DNA of 64,000 nucleotides, taken from Luteimicrobium xylanilyticum (GTDB lineage Bacteria > Actinomycetota > Actinomycetes > Actinomycetales > Cellulomonadaceae). Where the stretch lies: positions 3,596,001-3,660,000 of the forward strand of contig NZ_CP045529.1 of assembly GCF_009429125.1 (NCBI RefSeq). Direction: 5' to 3'. Shown here one piece after another: positions 8,718-17,888 of this stretch (its first letter is position 1; every line of letters begins with the position of its first letter). The translations under genes and the position numbers were made by a program. The notes below the pieces were generated by a model that did no database searches, had not been told where the DNA came from, and was given only the letters and a program-made list of their open reading frames with translations.

Positions 8718-8734
8718 GCCTGCCCGTCGTGGGT

Positions 8735-9553
8735 TCAGGTCGCGTCCCACAGCGCGCGGTAGTACGCGGTGCGCTCGGTGTCGACGGCGGTGCCGTAGGC
8801 CGCGAGGAGCTCGTCCTCCCAGCCGGGTCCGTAGTTCCACTGCGTGCTCCAGGCCGCGACCGCGAGATCGGCCCACGCGTCGGCGACGCCCAGCGTCCCG
8901 AGGTCCACGTGCGCGAGCCAGCGGCCGTCGTGGCCCAGGAGCGTGTTGGGGGCGCAGGCGTCGCCATGGCACACCACGAGCCGCTCGGGCTCGGGGGGCT
9001 CGGCGGCGAGCCGGTCGAGGAGCGCGAGGTCGGCGCCGGGGCGGAGCCGACCCCGGGCGACGCGCGAGCCGACGCCCCAGTCGAACGGGCACTCCGCGAC
9101 GGGCAGCGCGTCGTGCAGGGCGCGCAACCCCTCCCCGACCGCCCGGACCGCCGTGCGAGGGTCGGCCCGCCACCGGTCGCTCACCGCACTCTCGCCCGGC
9201 AGCGCCGCCGTCATCAGCCAGGCGGCGCCGTCGTCGTCGGTGCCGGCGTCCAGGACGCGCGGGACGGGGGTGAACGGTGCCGCCCAGGCGAGGCGCTCCG
9301 CCTCGGCCACCAGGTCGAGCTCGGCCGCACGCTCGGTGGGGGGCACCCACTTCACGTACCGGGCGCGCGAGCCCTCGCCCAGGCGGAACGTCAGGCCACC
9401 GACGGCGTTCTCCCACACCGGGACGACGACGTCACCCGCGGCGAGGCGGTCCACGACGGCGGGCACGGCGACGTCGGGCGGGGGCGCACCGGCGAGGTCG
9501 GAGGGCGCGCGGGGGGAGCCCACGGGAGCCGGTTCGGGCACGGCGTCAGTCAC
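8735..9553 (-). CDS. APH(3')-like phosphotransferase
   Basis: A 272-residue kinase of the aminoglycoside phosphotransferase family. The catalytic loop CHGDACAPN and the metal-binding aspartate in HVDLGTLGVADAWAD are intact, and RYVKWVPP carries the ATP-binding lysine. It resembles APH(3') enzymes, so aminoglycoside modification is possible, but chromosomal relatives often have other small-molecule substrates. The GTG start lacks a clear ribosome site. Confidence 0.85.
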   Translation of the reverse strand: MTDAVPEPAPVGSPRAPSDLAGAPPPDVAVPAVVDRLAAGDVVVPVWENAVGGLTFRLGEGSRARYVKWVPPTERAAELDLVAEAERLAWAAPFTPVPRVLDAGTDDDGAAWLMTAALPGESAVSDRWRADPRTAVRAVGEGLRALHDALPVAECPFDWGVGSRVARGRLRPGADLALLDRLAAEPPEPERLVVCHGDACAPNTLLGHDGRWLAHVDLGTLGVADAWADLAVAAWSTQWNYGPGWEDELLAAYGTAVDTERTAYYRALWDAT

Positions 9554-9572
9554 GCCAACGAGCCCCCGTCGC

Positions 9573-10298
9573 TCAGGCGGCGACGAGGTGCGCGAGCACC
9601 GAGGTGAAGAACGTCAGCCCGTCGGTGCCGGAGCGTGGTCCGGCGTCCGCGGCGGGGCCGAACCCCGCCTCGACGGCGTGCTCGGGGTGCGGCATGAGCC
9701 CGACGACGTTGCCTCGGGCGTTCGTGACGCCCGCGATCCCGCGACGCGAGCCGTTCGGGTTCCAGCCCTCGTAACGGAACACGACACGACCCTCGCCCTC
9801 GAGCTCGTCGAGGGTGTGCTCGTCGGCGACGTACTGGCCGTCCTGGTTCTTGAGCGGGACCACGATCCGCTGGCCCTGCTCGTACTCGTTCGTCCACGCC
9901 GTCGACGCGTTCTCGACGACCAGCGGCTGCTCGCGGCAGATGAACGACAGGTGGTCGTTCTTGATCATCGAACCCGGAAGCAGGTGGACCTCGGTGAGGA
10001 CCTGGAAGCCGTTGCAGATGCCGAGCACGGGCAGACCGCCGTGCGCGGCGTCGACGACCTTCTCCATCACGGGCGCGAACCGGCTGATCGCCCCGGCCCG
10101 CAGGTAGTCGCCGTACGAGAACCCGCCCGGCAGGACGACCGCGTCGACGTCGTGCAGGTCCGCGTCGCCGTGCCAGAGCGACACGGCCTCGGCGCCCGCG
10201 AGCCGGACGGCGCGCGCAGCGTCACGGTCGTCCAGGGTGCCGGGAAAGGTGATGACGCCGACGCGAAGGCCCTGCGCGCCGGCCGTGGCGGTGCTCAC
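9573..10298 (-). CDS. purQ: Phosphoribosylformylglycinamidine synthase, glutaminase subunit
   Basis: A 241-residue class I glutamine amidotransferase that feeds ammonia to PurL in step four of purine synthesis. The nucleophile elbow is LGICNGFQ and the C-terminal His/Glu pair is in [10 protein letters not shown]. The GTG start overlaps the purS stop (GTGA). purL is not in the window. Confidence 0.96.
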   Translation of the reverse strand: MSTATAGAQGLRVGVITFPGTLDDRDAARAVRLAGAEAVSLWHGDADLHDVDAVVLPGGFSYGDYLRAGAISRFAPVMEKVVDAAHGGLPVLGICNGFQVLTEVHLLPGSMIKNDHLSFICREQPLVVENASTAWTNEYEQGQRIVVPLKNQDGQYVADEHTLDELEGEGRVVFRYEGWNPNGSRRGIAGVTNARGNVVGLMPHPEHAVEAGFGPAADAGPRSGTDGLTFFTSVLAHLVAA

Positions 10299-10582
10299 GC
10301 CAGGCCCTCGGACGCCACCGTCGCGGCCGCGTCCGCTTCGATGTCCGCAACCCGGACGACGTCCTCGATCACCGGGTTCGACAGCACGGTCTCGGCGGCG
10401 CGCTGCGCCGCGTCGAGCACCTCGGGGGTGACGTCACCCTCGACCTCGAGCTCGAACCGCTTACCCTGACGGACGCTCACGAACTGGTCGAAACCCAGAC
10501 GCGGCAGGGCGCGGGCGACGGCCTTCCCCTGCGGGTCGAGGATCTCGGGCTTGGGCATGACGTCGACGACTACGCGTCCCAC
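10295..10582 (-). CDS. purS: Phosphoribosylformylglycinamidine synthase subunit PurS
   Basis: A 95-residue small subunit that bridges PurQ and PurL in Gram-positive-type FGAM synthase. Recognised by [19 protein letters not shown] and the [13 protein letters not shown] strand. The GTG at 10582 follows AAGGAG; longer reading frames upstream have no ribosome site. The C-terminus is a little longer than usual. Confidence 0.94.
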   Translation of the reverse strand: MGRVVVDVMPKPEILDPQGKAVARALPRLGFDQFVSVRQGKRFELEVEGDVTPEVLDAAQRAAETVLSNPVIEDVVRVADIEADAAATVASEGLA

Positions 10583-10691
10583 AGGGGCTCCTTCGAGGGG
10601 GGCGCCGCCGGCGAGGAGCGCCGGACGGGCACGGGGCGGCGGGGATCCGCTGCCCAGTCTACCGGCGGGACCTTTCACCCGCGGACGCCGC

Positions 10692-10725
10692 TTGGCGGCG
10701 GTGACCTGCGTCACGTAGCGTGACG
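10692..10725 (+). promoter_or_regulatory. Promoter with Crp-like and palindromic dyads
   Basis: TTGGCG (10692-10697) and TAGCGT (10716-10721) are spaced 18 bp. Over the promoter lie GTGA-N6-TCAC (10701-10714), the core of a Crp-type site, and a perfect CGTCACG/CGTGACG palindrome (10709-10715 and 10719-10725). It should drive the secreted beta-helix gene under dyad-binding control. Confidence 0.5.
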
Positions 10726-10734
10726 TTCGCAGCG

Positions 10735-10809
10735 CGTGGCTCCGCCTGGAGACGCACCCGTGCTGTGCACGTCCATCGGTGCCCCCCTCGTTTCGCACGC
10801 GGAGCCACG
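10735..10809 (+). promoter_or_regulatory. Structured 5' leader of the beta-helix gene
   Basis: A perfect 11-bp helix joins CGTGGCTCCGC (10735-10745) to GCGGAGCCACG (10799-10809), enclosing 53 nt. Further on, CTCG.GTTC (10824-10832) pairs with GAAC.CGAG (10839-10847), leaving the AAGGA ribosome site in the loop. No known riboswitch class was recognised. Confidence 0.4.
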
Positions 10810-10849
10810 GGCGGGGGTCGGTGCTCGCGTTCGAAGGAGAACACGAGAA

Positions 10850-13441
10850 GTGACATCAGCACACCGCCGGCCCCGTCGGGGCCGGAACGGCGCCGCGCGC
10901 GCCGCCACCGCCGGGCTCGCCGCCGGCGCGCTCGTCGCCACCGGGCTCGTCGGTGCGACACTCGCCGCGACGTCCGCCTCCGCGGCCACGGCAGACAACC
11001 CGTTCGGACCGAACGTCACGGTCTTCGACCCGTCGATGTCGACGGCGGACATCAACAGCGCCCTCGCCGCCGCCCAGGGGTACGGCGAGTTCAGCACCGA
11101 CCGGCACGCCTTCTTCTTCAAGCCCGGCACGTACGGGAGCGCGGCCGGGCAGGACAACCCCGCCACCGCGACCGACGTGATCAACGGGCAGGTGGGCTAC
11201 TACGAGACGGTCGCCGGGCTCGGCTCCAACCCCGACGACGTCACGATCAACGGCGCGGTCCACGCGGAGGGGGTGCCCCCGACGAACGTCTGCCCGTGGG
11301 ACAACAGCGGCGGCGGCGACAGCGCGCTCACGAACTTCTGGCGCTCGCTGTCGAACATGAAGATCAACCCGATCCAGCAGCCCGTCGCGACGGACACCGG
11401 CGTGAAGGGCGTCTGCTACCCGACCGACGACAACCCGGACGGTCTCCTCAACCCCGAGGGGGTCGCGGACGCGCACCAGCTCCGCTGGGCCGTGTCGCAG
11501 GCCGCGCCGCTTCGCCGCCTCGACGTGACCGGCAGCCTGTCCGTGTTCCCACGGTTCGGCGGGTTCTCGTCCGGCGGGTACCTGTCCGACTCGCGCGTCG
11601 CCGGGACCATCACCTCGGGCTCCCAGCAGCAGTGGTACACCCAGGACAGCCAGCTCCAGACCTGGGACGGCGCCGTCTGGAACCAGGTCCTCGCGGGCGT
11701 GAACGCGGACGCGACCTACACCACGGCGTCCGGCAAGGTCACGGCCGACCAGCTCACCTACCCGACGCCCGCCTACACGGTCGTCCCGAGGACGCCCGTC
11801 AGCCGGGACGCGCCGTTCCTCACGTGGGACAAGAACCACGGCTACGCCGTCTTCGTGCCCGACGCGCGGACCGACAGCTCGGGCGTCTCGTGGGCGGACG
11901 GCGACGACGCGGGCGCCTCGCTCCCGATCTCGTCGTTCTTCATCGCGCAGCCGGGCGACACCGCCGCCACGATCAACAAGGCGCTCAAGAAGGGCAAGAA
12001 CCTGGTCCTCACGCCGGGCGTGTACTCGCTCGACGAGGCGCTCGTCGTGCCCAAGGCCAACCAGGTCGTCCTCGGCCTCGGTATGGCGACGCTGTCCCCC
12101 ACGAACGGCAACGCCGCGATCGTGACAGGCGACGTCAAGGGCATCAAGATCGCCGGCATCACGGTCGACGCGGGCGCCGTGAAGTCCGACGTCCTGGTCC
12201 AGGTGGGGCCGCAGGGTGCGAAGCACTCCGACGCCTCGAACCCGACGACGCTGTCCGACGTGTTCGTGCGCGTCGGCGGCCCGCACGAGGGCAAGGTCAC
12301 GACCGCGATCGAGGTGAACTCGCCGCGCACCCTGCTCGACGACATCTGGTCGTGGCGCGCGGACCACGGCGCGGGCGTCGGCTGGGACCAGAACACCGCG
12401 GACCACGGCCTCGTCGTCAACGGCGCGCACGTCACCGCGACCGGTCTGTTCGTCGAGCACTACCAGAAGGAGCAGGTCGTCTGGAACGGCGAGGACGGCA
12501 CGACGGTCTTCTACCAGTCGGAGCTCCCGTACGACCCGCCGACGCAGTCGGCGTGGATGGACGGCTCTCGCAAGGGCTACGCCTCGTACGCCGTGTCGCC
12601 CGACGTGACGACGCACACCGCGTACGGGCTGGGGGTCTACTCGTTCTTCGACCCGACGCGCAACGACGGCTCGGACATCCGGCTCGAGTCCGCGATCACG
12701 GCGCCCGTCACGAAGGGCGTCACGTTCACGCACGCGGTCTCGCGGTTCCTCAACGGGGTCGGCGGGATCGACCACGTCGTCAACGACGCAGGCAAGGCCG
12801 CGGTCGCCGGCACCAACGACGACTCGACCACCTACCTCGACACCTACCCCGGCCCGCTGCCCCCCACGGTGAAGTCGATCTCCGTGCAGGACGGCGACGT
12901 CGTGAGCGGCAAGGCGACGTTCAAGGTCGCGCTCGAGGGCCCGGCGTCGGACCTCTCCTACACGTACATCGAGCTCAACCGCGGCGCGGGGCACACCTGG
13001 GTGACCGACAACACCAAGGCTCCCGGCTCGACGAACTCGGGCACCCACCCGAAGCTCGTCGTCGACACCCGGACTCTCCCCGACGGCGTCTACGGCCTCA
13101 AGGTCGACGCGATCGGGAAGAACGGCAAGGGCGTCGAGAAGACCGTGTCCTTCACGATCCACAACGCGCCGGTGCTCACGTTCAAGAGCCCCGCGACGGG
13201 CGACACCGTCTCGGGGACGACGAACGTCAAGGTCAAGCTCTCCGGCGCGAACCAGCAGGCGTACAACCTGCGGGTCGACTCGGCCGGGCTCGACTACGTC
13301 TACCAGCCGACGGCGGGGACGTTCGCGTACAAGCTGGACACCCGGACCCTGAGCAACGGCACGCACACGCTCCTGGCCACGGCGACGGACAAGGACGGCG
13401 ACAAGACCACGGTGACCGAGAAGATCACCGTGCAGAACTGA
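10850..13441 (+). CDS. Secreted right-handed beta-helix protein with C-terminal Ig-like repeats
   Basis: An 863-residue exported protein. Residues 1-45 form an Arg-rich signal peptide ending around ATSASAA. The bulk (about 50-660) matches a family common in Streptomyces and often labelled adenylyl cyclase or coagulation factor 5/8 protein, which reads as a pectate-lyase-like beta-helix; hallmark phrases are NNFWRSLSN-type and NGEDGTTVFYQSELPYDPP. Two homologous Ig-like modules (about 665-765 and 770-863) follow. The substrate is unknown; a polysaccharide is likely. The GTG start follows GAAGGAGA. It lies inside the purine gene cluster on the opposite strand. Confidence 0.8.
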   Translation: MTSAHRRPRRGRNGAARAATAGLAAGALVATGLVGATLAATSASAATADNPFGPNVTVFDPSMSTADINSALAAAQGYGEFSTDRHAFFFKPGTYGSAAGQDNPATATDVINGQVGYYETVAGLGSNPDDVTINGAVHAEGVPPTNVCPWDNSGGGDSALTNFWRSLSNMKINPIQQPVATDTGVKGVCYPTDDNPDGLLNPEGVADAHQLRWAVSQAAPLRRLDVTGSLSVFPRFGGFSSGGYLSDSRVAGTITSGSQQQWYTQDSQLQTWDGAVWNQVLAGVNADATYTTASGKVTADQLTYPTPAYTVVPRTPVSRDAPFLTWDKNHGYAVFVPDARTDSSGVSWADGDDAGASLPISSFFIAQPGDTAATINKALKKGKNLVLTPGVYSLDEALVVPKANQVVLGLGMATLSPTNGNAAIVTGDVKGIKIAGITVDAGAVKSDVLVQVGPQGAKHSDASNPTTLSDVFVRVGGPHEGKVTTAIEVNSPRTLLDDIWSWRADHGAGVGWDQNTADHGLVVNGAHVTATGLFVEHYQKEQVVWNGEDGTTVFYQSELPYDPPTQSAWMDGSRKGYASYAVSPDVTTHTAYGLGVYSFFDPTRNDGSDIRLESAITAPVTKGVTFTHAVSRFLNGVGGIDHVVNDAGKAAVAGTNDDSTTYLDTYPGPLPPTVKSISVQDGDVVSGKATFKVALEGPASDLSYTYIELNRGAGHTWVTDNTKAPGSTNSGTHPKLVVDTRTLPDGVYGLKVDAIGKNGKGVEKTVSFTIHNAPVLTFKSPATGDTVSGTTNVKVKLSGANQQAYNLRVDSAGLDYVYQPTAGTFAYKLDTRTLSNGTHTLLATATDKDGDKTTVTEKITVQN

Positions 13442-13453
13442 CCCGGCCACCGG

Positions 13454-13499
13454 ACGCCGACGGCGCGACCACCCTCCCGGGTGGCCGCGCCGTCGGCGT
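13454..13499. terminator. Bidirectional hairpin between the beta-helix gene and purC
   Basis: Arms 13454-13473 and 13480-13499 pair over 20 positions with one mismatch, around a CTCCCG loop. There is no U-tract on either strand, as is common in high-GC actinobacteria. The position between convergent stop codons supports a terminator role. Confidence 0.75.
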
Positions 13500-13514
13500 G
13501 TCAGCTCAGAGAGG

Positions 13515-14453
13515 TCAGGACTCCTGCTCGAGCGGGCTGCCCGTGAGCCGCTCGTACGCCTCGAGGTACCGGTCGCGCGTGGCCTGCACGACGTCGTCGG
13601 GCAGGGCCGGCGGCTCGGCGCCCGACGCGCGGTCCCAGCCGGAGGCGGACGACGTGAGCCAGTCGCGGACGAACTGCTTGTCGAAGCTGGGCTGCGCGTG
13701 CCCGGGCTCCCAGGTCGTGGCGTCCCAGAAGCGTGAGGAGTCGGGGGTGAGGACCTCGTCGCCGAGGACGACGGTCCCGTCCCCGGTGCGCCCGAACTCG
13801 AGCTTGGTGTCCGCGAGGACGATGCCCCGCTCGCGGGCCAGCTCCTCGGCGCGCGCGTAGACGGTGAGCGTCAGGTCGCGGAGGTGTGCGGCGTCGTCGG
13901 CGCCGATCGTCGCGGCGACCTGGTCGAGCGTGACGGTCTCGTCGTGCTCGCCGACCTCCGCCTTGGTCGACGGCGTGAAGATCGGCTCCGGGAGGCGCGA
14001 GCCGTCCGTGAGGCCGTCCGGCAGCGCGATCCCCGAGACCTCGCCGGTCCGGCGGTAGTCCGCGAGACCGGAGCCCGTCAGGTAGCCGCGGGCGATGCAC
14101 TCGACGGGGAACATGTCGAGGCGACGGCAGATCATCGCGCGCCCTGCGACGACGTCGGGCACGAGCCCGTCGCCCGGCTCCGCGCTGACCTCGGTGCTCA
14201 CGACGTGGTTCGGGACGACGCCGTCGAGCCGCTCGAACCACCACAGGCTGAGCTGCGTCAGGACGACGCCCTTGTCGGGGATCTCGGTCGCGAGGACGTG
14301 GTCGTACGCGCTGATCCGGTCGCTCGCCACGACCAGGACGACGTCACCGAGGGGATGCACCCCGCCGATCGCCGGGAGGTCGGGCTCGTACAGGTCGCGG
14401 ACCTTGCCGGAGTAGACGTGGCGCCAGCCGGGGAGCGTGAGGGTCTCGGTCAC
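13515..14453 (-). CDS. purC: Phosphoribosylaminoimidazole-succinocarboxamide synthase
   Basis: SAICAR synthase, 312 residues, which joins aspartate to CAIR in purine synthesis. Signatures: YSGKVRDLYE, VASDRISAYD, the VECIARGYLTGS motif and DTKLEFGR. The GTG at 14453 is chosen because the family start aligns there. It is divergent from the secreted phosphatase gene. Confidence 0.96.
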   Translation of the reverse strand: MTETLTLPGWRHVYSGKVRDLYEPDLPAIGGVHPLGDVVLVVASDRISAYDHVLATEIPDKGVVLTQLSLWWFERLDGVVPNHVVSTEVSAEPGDGLVPDVVAGRAMICRRLDMFPVECIARGYLTGSGLADYRRTGEVSGIALPDGLTDGSRLPEPIFTPSTKAEVGEHDETVTLDQVAATIGADDAAHLRDLTLTVYARAEELARERGIVLADTKLEFGRTGDGTVVLGDEVLTPDSSRFWDATTWEPGHAQPSFDKQFVRDWLTSSASGWDRASGAEPPALPDDVVQATRDRYLEAYERLTGSPLEQES

Positions 14454-14606
14454 GGTGCCCAGTCTCCCAGAACTCGCACCGGCGGCCACGCCCTGTCCGA
14501 CGGTCGCCACCTGTTGCTGGCGGCGACGGATGTTCAGACGAAGGTGGTCCGGCGGTCTCCCCTCGGTTCACCGGGCGTTCGCGTGCCACCGGCACCGTGC
14601 GACCTC

Positions 14607-15719
14607 ATGAAGAGAACCCGCACCGGCGCCGTCGCCGCGTCCGCCCTCGCCTCCGTCCTGCTCCTGGGCCTCGTCGCCCCCGCCGCCTCGGCACACCCGA
14701 CGACGGCGCCCGCCACCCAGCACCTGCTCCCCTCGTCCCACGCCATCCCGTTCACCGCGGCGACCGTCACGGACCACGGTGACGGCACGTTCACGATCAC
14801 CTGGACCGCCCCGGGCATCTCCCACGTCCGGATCTACACCGGCGACGAGCAGAACCGGATCGACACGCGGCACGTCGTCGCCCAGGGCGGCTCGCGCGGC
14901 AGCGTGACGGTCACCGTCACGGCACCGGCGGACCGCCGCTGGTTCCGTCTCGCACCCGACCGCGGCGAGTCGTTGACCCTCGCGGACCGCCTGGTCCGGC
15001 TCGACGGCACCGTCAACTTCCGCGACCTCGGCGGGTACCGCACCGAGGACGGCCGCTGGGTCGCGATGGGCAAGGTCTACCGGGCCGACGCGCTGAACAA
15101 CCTCTCCGACGCCGACCTCGCGAAGCTCCGGCGCCTCGGTGTCCGCACGGACGTCGACCTCCGCACCGCCGACGAGCGCAGCGCCGCACCCGACCGGCTC
15201 CCGGCCGGCACGAAGTACGTCGTCGACGACGTCCTCGGCGGCTCGACCACCACGACGTTCAACCCGACCACGGCCGACGCCGCCCACCAGCTCATGGTCG
15301 ACGCCGAGAAGACGATGGTCTCGTCCACGACCGGCAAGGCCGCGTACACCGACCTCTTCGAGGAGGTCGAGCGCCGTCCCGGAGCGCTGGTCTTCCACTG
15401 CTCCGCCGGCAAGGACCGCACCGGCTGGGGGTCCGCAGCCCTGCTGACCACGCTCGGCGTCCCCGCCGACGTCGTGCAGTCCGACTACCTGCTGAGCAAC
15501 GTGTACCGCGCGGACGCGAACGCCGCCCTGCTCGCGTCGATGCCCGCCGCCGCGGCAGCCGTCTACAAGCCGCTCCTCGACGTGCGTCCCGAGTACCTGC
15601 AGTCCGGGTTCGACGAGGTGCAGAGCACCTTCGGCTCCTGGAACGGCTACCTGACGAAGGGCCTCCACCAGAACGTGCTGGACCGCTTCGTCCTGGGCGC
15701 GCGGCTCCTCGAGGGCTGA
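14607..15719 (+). CDS. Secreted tyrosine phosphatase (PtpB-like family)
   Basis: A 370-residue protein with a signal peptide (1-29, cleavage after PAASA), a beta-sandwich-like segment (about 50-120) and a Y_phosphatase3 catalytic domain (about 130-360). The latter has NFRDLGGY at 137-144, the RADALNNLSD segment and the P-loop HCSAGKDRTG with C265 and R271. Family members dephosphorylate phosphotyrosine or phosphoinositides. A Sec-type signal peptide and an extra N-terminal domain distinguish it from mycobacterial PtpB. It lies between purC and thyX on the opposite strand. Confidence 0.87.
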   Translation: MKRTRTGAVAASALASVLLLGLVAPAASAHPTTAPATQHLLPSSHAIPFTAATVTDHGDGTFTITWTAPGISHVRIYTGDEQNRIDTRHVVAQGGSRGSVTVTVTAPADRRWFRLAPDRGESLTLADRLVRLDGTVNFRDLGGYRTEDGRWVAMGKVYRADALNNLSDADLAKLRRLGVRTDVDLRTADERSAAPDRLPAGTKYVVDDVLGGSTTTTFNPTTADAAHQLMVDAEKTMVSSTTGKAAYTDLFEEVERRPGALVFHCSAGKDRTGWGSAALLTTLGVPADVVQSDYLLSNVYRADANAALLASMPAAAAAVYKPLLDVRPEYLQSGFDEVQSTFGSWNGYLTKGLHQNVLDRFVLGARLLEG

Positions 15720-15723
15720 CGCG

Positions 15724-16479
15724 TCAGGGCGCGACGCGCCCGTGCTCGACGAAGGCGGCGTGGGTCAGCGGCATGAGCCGCTCCCACGCCGCCTCCATCT
15801 GCTCCGCGCACAGCTCGATCTCCCGCTGCGGGAACGACGGGAAGGTGCTGCCCTCCGCCCGACGGCGCAGCGACAGGAAGTTCATCAGCGAGCGCGCGTT
15901 CATGGTCACGTACATGGACGAGTAGAGGTCGAGCGGGAGGACCATCCGGGCCACCTCGCGAGCGACACCCGCGTCGAGCATCGCGCGGTACGAACGGTAG
16001 GCGTGCGTCGCCACCTCGCGCACGGACGCGTCGACGAGAGCGTGCTGCTCCGCGCTGCCCGGCAGGAACTCGTAAGCCCCGGGCTTGCCGACCTGCACGA
16101 GGGCGCGGTCGTCGTCGGGCACGTAGAACACGGGCCGGAGCTCGCGGTACCGGCCGGACTCCTCGTTGTAGGACGCGATCCGGTGCCGCATGAACTCCCG
16201 GAACACGAAGATCGGCGCCTGGACGTAGAACGTCATCGAGTTGTGCTCGAACGGCGAGCCGTGCCGGTCCCGCATGAGGTAGTTGATCAGACCGCGGTCA
16301 CGGGGCGCCGCCCCGTCGCCCGGTCCGCCTCCCCGAGCGCCGTCGAGACTCTGCTCCCCGAGCGTCGAGACGCGCGCCGCGAACAGGACGTCGGCGTCGG
16401 ACGCGCTCGCGCGCACCAGCTCGACCGTGACGTCGCTGCGGAACTGGATCTCGTCGTCGGCCGGCGCGAGCCCGGTCAC
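15724..16479 (-). CDS. thyX: FAD-dependent thymidylate synthase
   Basis: A 251-residue flavin thymidylate synthase, making dTMP from dUMP with methylene-THF and reduced FAD. The ThyX motif RHRIASYNEESGR is at 98-110. The GTG start lies two bases after the purD stop, so it is in the purD transcript. A short insert near 48-60, rich in Gly/Ala/Asp, is unusual. It converges with the phosphatase gene with four bases between the stops. Confidence 0.95.
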   Translation of the reverse strand: MTGLAPADDEIQFRSDVTVELVRASASDADVLFAARVSTLGEQSLDGARGGGPGDGAAPRDRGLINYLMRDRHGSPFEHNSMTFYVQAPIFVFREFMRHRIASYNEESGRYRELRPVFYVPDDDRALVQVGKPGAYEFLPGSAEQHALVDASVREVATHAYRSYRAMLDAGVAREVARMVLPLDLYSSMYVTMNARSLMNFLSLRRRAEGSTFPSFPQREIELCAEQMEAAWERLMPLTHAAFVEHGRVAP

Positions 16480-16481
16480 GC

Positions 16482-17807
16482 TCAGAACCGCTCGGCCGGG
16501 TAGTTGTCGTGCAGGTCGGCCGCGTGCTGGACGTGGTGCGGGCCCGCCGCCGCCTGGGCGATGTCGGTGCGGTAGTGCGACCCGGGCAGGATGATGCGCT
16601 CGATCGCCCGGTAGGCGCGCGACCGCGCGTCGAGCAGGTCCTCCCCCACCGCGACCACCGACAGCACGCGCCCGCCCGCGGACCGAAGCTGGCCGTCGTC
16701 GTCGAGCGCGGTGCCGGCGTGGAGCACGTGCACCCCGGGCACGGCGTCGGCGGAGTGCACACCGATGATCGGGTCACCCGTGCGGACGTCGCCCGGGTAG
16801 CCGTGCGCGGCGAGCACGACGGTCACCGACGCGTCGGGCGTCCAGCGCAGGGGCCCGACGTCGGCGAGGGTGCCGCGCGCCGCGGCGTTCATCACCGCGG
16901 ACAGCGGCGTGACGAGCCGCGCCAGCACGGACTGGGTCTCGGGGTCCCCGAACCGGGCGTTGAACTCCACGACCCGCACGCCGCGGTGCGTGAGCGCCAG
17001 GCCGCAGTAGAGGACCCCGACGAACGGCGTGCCCTGCTCGCGCATCACGTCGATCGTCGGCTGGGCGACGCGCTTCACGACCTCGTCGACGAGGTGCTCC
17101 GGCGCCCACGGCAGCGGGGTGTACGCGCCCATGCCGCCCGTGTTCGGACCACGGTCCTCGTCGAACGCGCGCTTGAAGTCCTGAGCGGGGGCCAGCGGGA
17201 CCACGGTGGTGCCGTCCGAGATGCAGAACAGCGACACCTCGGGCCCGTCGAGGAACTCCTCGATGACGACCTGCCCGTCCTTCTTCGCGAGGCACGCCTT
17301 GGCGTGGGCTACCGCCGCCGAGCGGTCGAGCGTCACGACGACGCCCTTCCCCGCGGCGAGCCCGTCGTCCTTGACGACGTACGGCGCACCGAACGCGTCG
17401 AGCGCCTCACCGACCTGGGCGATCGTCGTGCAGACGTGGGCCATCGCCGTCGGGACCCCGGCGGCCGCCATGATCTCCTTCGCGAACGCCTTCGATCCCT
17501 CGAGCCTCGCGGCGGCCCCGCTCGGGCCGAAGACGGCGATCCCCGCCTCCCGGACGGCGTCGGCGACGCCCGCGACGAGCGGGCCCTCCGGGCCGATCAC
17601 GACGAGGTCCGCGTGCAGGCGGACGGCGAGCGCGGTCACCGCGTCTGGGTCGGTGGCGACGACGTCGTGCAGGTCCGCGTGCTCCCCGATACCCGGGTTC
17701 CCCGGGGCCGCATGGAGGTCGTGGCGGATCCCGTGCAACGCCTCCTGCGCGAGGCTGTGGACGATGGCGTGCTCGCGAGCACCGGACCCGACGACGAGGA
17801 TCTTCAT
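16482..17807 (-). CDS. purD: Phosphoribosylamine-glycine ligase
   Basis: GAR synthetase, 441 residues, ATP-grasp enzyme of purine step two. It has the [13 protein letters not shown] start, the [18 protein letters not shown]-grasp stretch and the [11 protein letters not shown] metal site. An upstream ATG (17813) is in frame, but the ATG at 17807 matches the family start and lies 8 nt after a TACGAT box, consistent with a leaderless mRNA. thyX follows directly. Confidence 0.95.
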   Translation of the reverse strand: MKILVVGSGAREHAIVHSLAQEALHGIRHDLHAAPGNPGIGEHADLHDVVATDPDAVTALAVRLHADLVVIGPEGPLVAGVADAVREAGIAVFGPSGAAARLEGSKAFAKEIMAAAGVPTAMAHVCTTIAQVGEALDAFGAPYVVKDDGLAAGKGVVVTLDRSAAVAHAKACLAKKDGQVVIEEFLDGPEVSLFCISDGTTVVPLAPAQDFKRAFDEDRGPNTGGMGAYTPLPWAPEHLVDEVVKRVAQPTIDVMREQGTPFVGVLYCGLALTHRGVRVVEFNARFGDPETQSVLARLVTPLSAVMNAAARGTLADVGPLRWTPDASVTVVLAAHGYPGDVRTGDPIIGVHSADAVPGVHVLHAGTALDDDGQLRSAGGRVLSVVAVGEDLLDARSRAYRAIERIILPGSHYRTDIAQAAAGPHHVQHAADLHDNYPAERF

Positions 17808-17815
17808 GATCATCG

Positions 17816-17821
17816 ATCGTA
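17816..17821 (-). promoter_or_regulatory. Leaderless-type minus 10 box of purD
   Basis: TACGAT (minus strand) ends 8 nt before the ATG at 17807, so transcription would start at or next to the start codon. Confidence 0.5.
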
Positions 17822-17829
17822 GTCACGTA

Positions 17830-17850
17830 CCCCGCTCCCGGCGGGGTTTT
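17830..17850 (+). terminator. Hairpin with T-tract, orientation does not fit its neighbours
   Basis: CCCCGC (17830-17835), loop TCCCG and GCGGGG (17841-17846) are followed by TTTT on the plus strand. Both flanking genes are on the minus strand, so it would only stop antisense RNA; it may instead be a chance or bidirectional element. Confidence 0.3.
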
Positions 17851-17888
17851 CACCACTCTGCGGACGGTGTTCCGACGGGTGATCCCCG

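Noticed and set aside
7078-9416. Single 556-codon minus-strand fusion of a kinase-like and a MerR-like protein
   Set aside because: The segment before 8645 is out of frame with the kinase gene and has no homology; MerR starts at 8645.
10728-10849. Possible known riboswitch (c-di-GMP or c-di-AMP) in the beta-helix leader
   Set aside because: Paired elements exist, but no conserved loop sequences of these classes were found.
10856-13450. 864-codon open frame antisense to the beta-helix gene
   Set aside because: Arg/Val/Asp-rich shadow of GC-biased codons; the sense frame has a signal peptide and family motifs.
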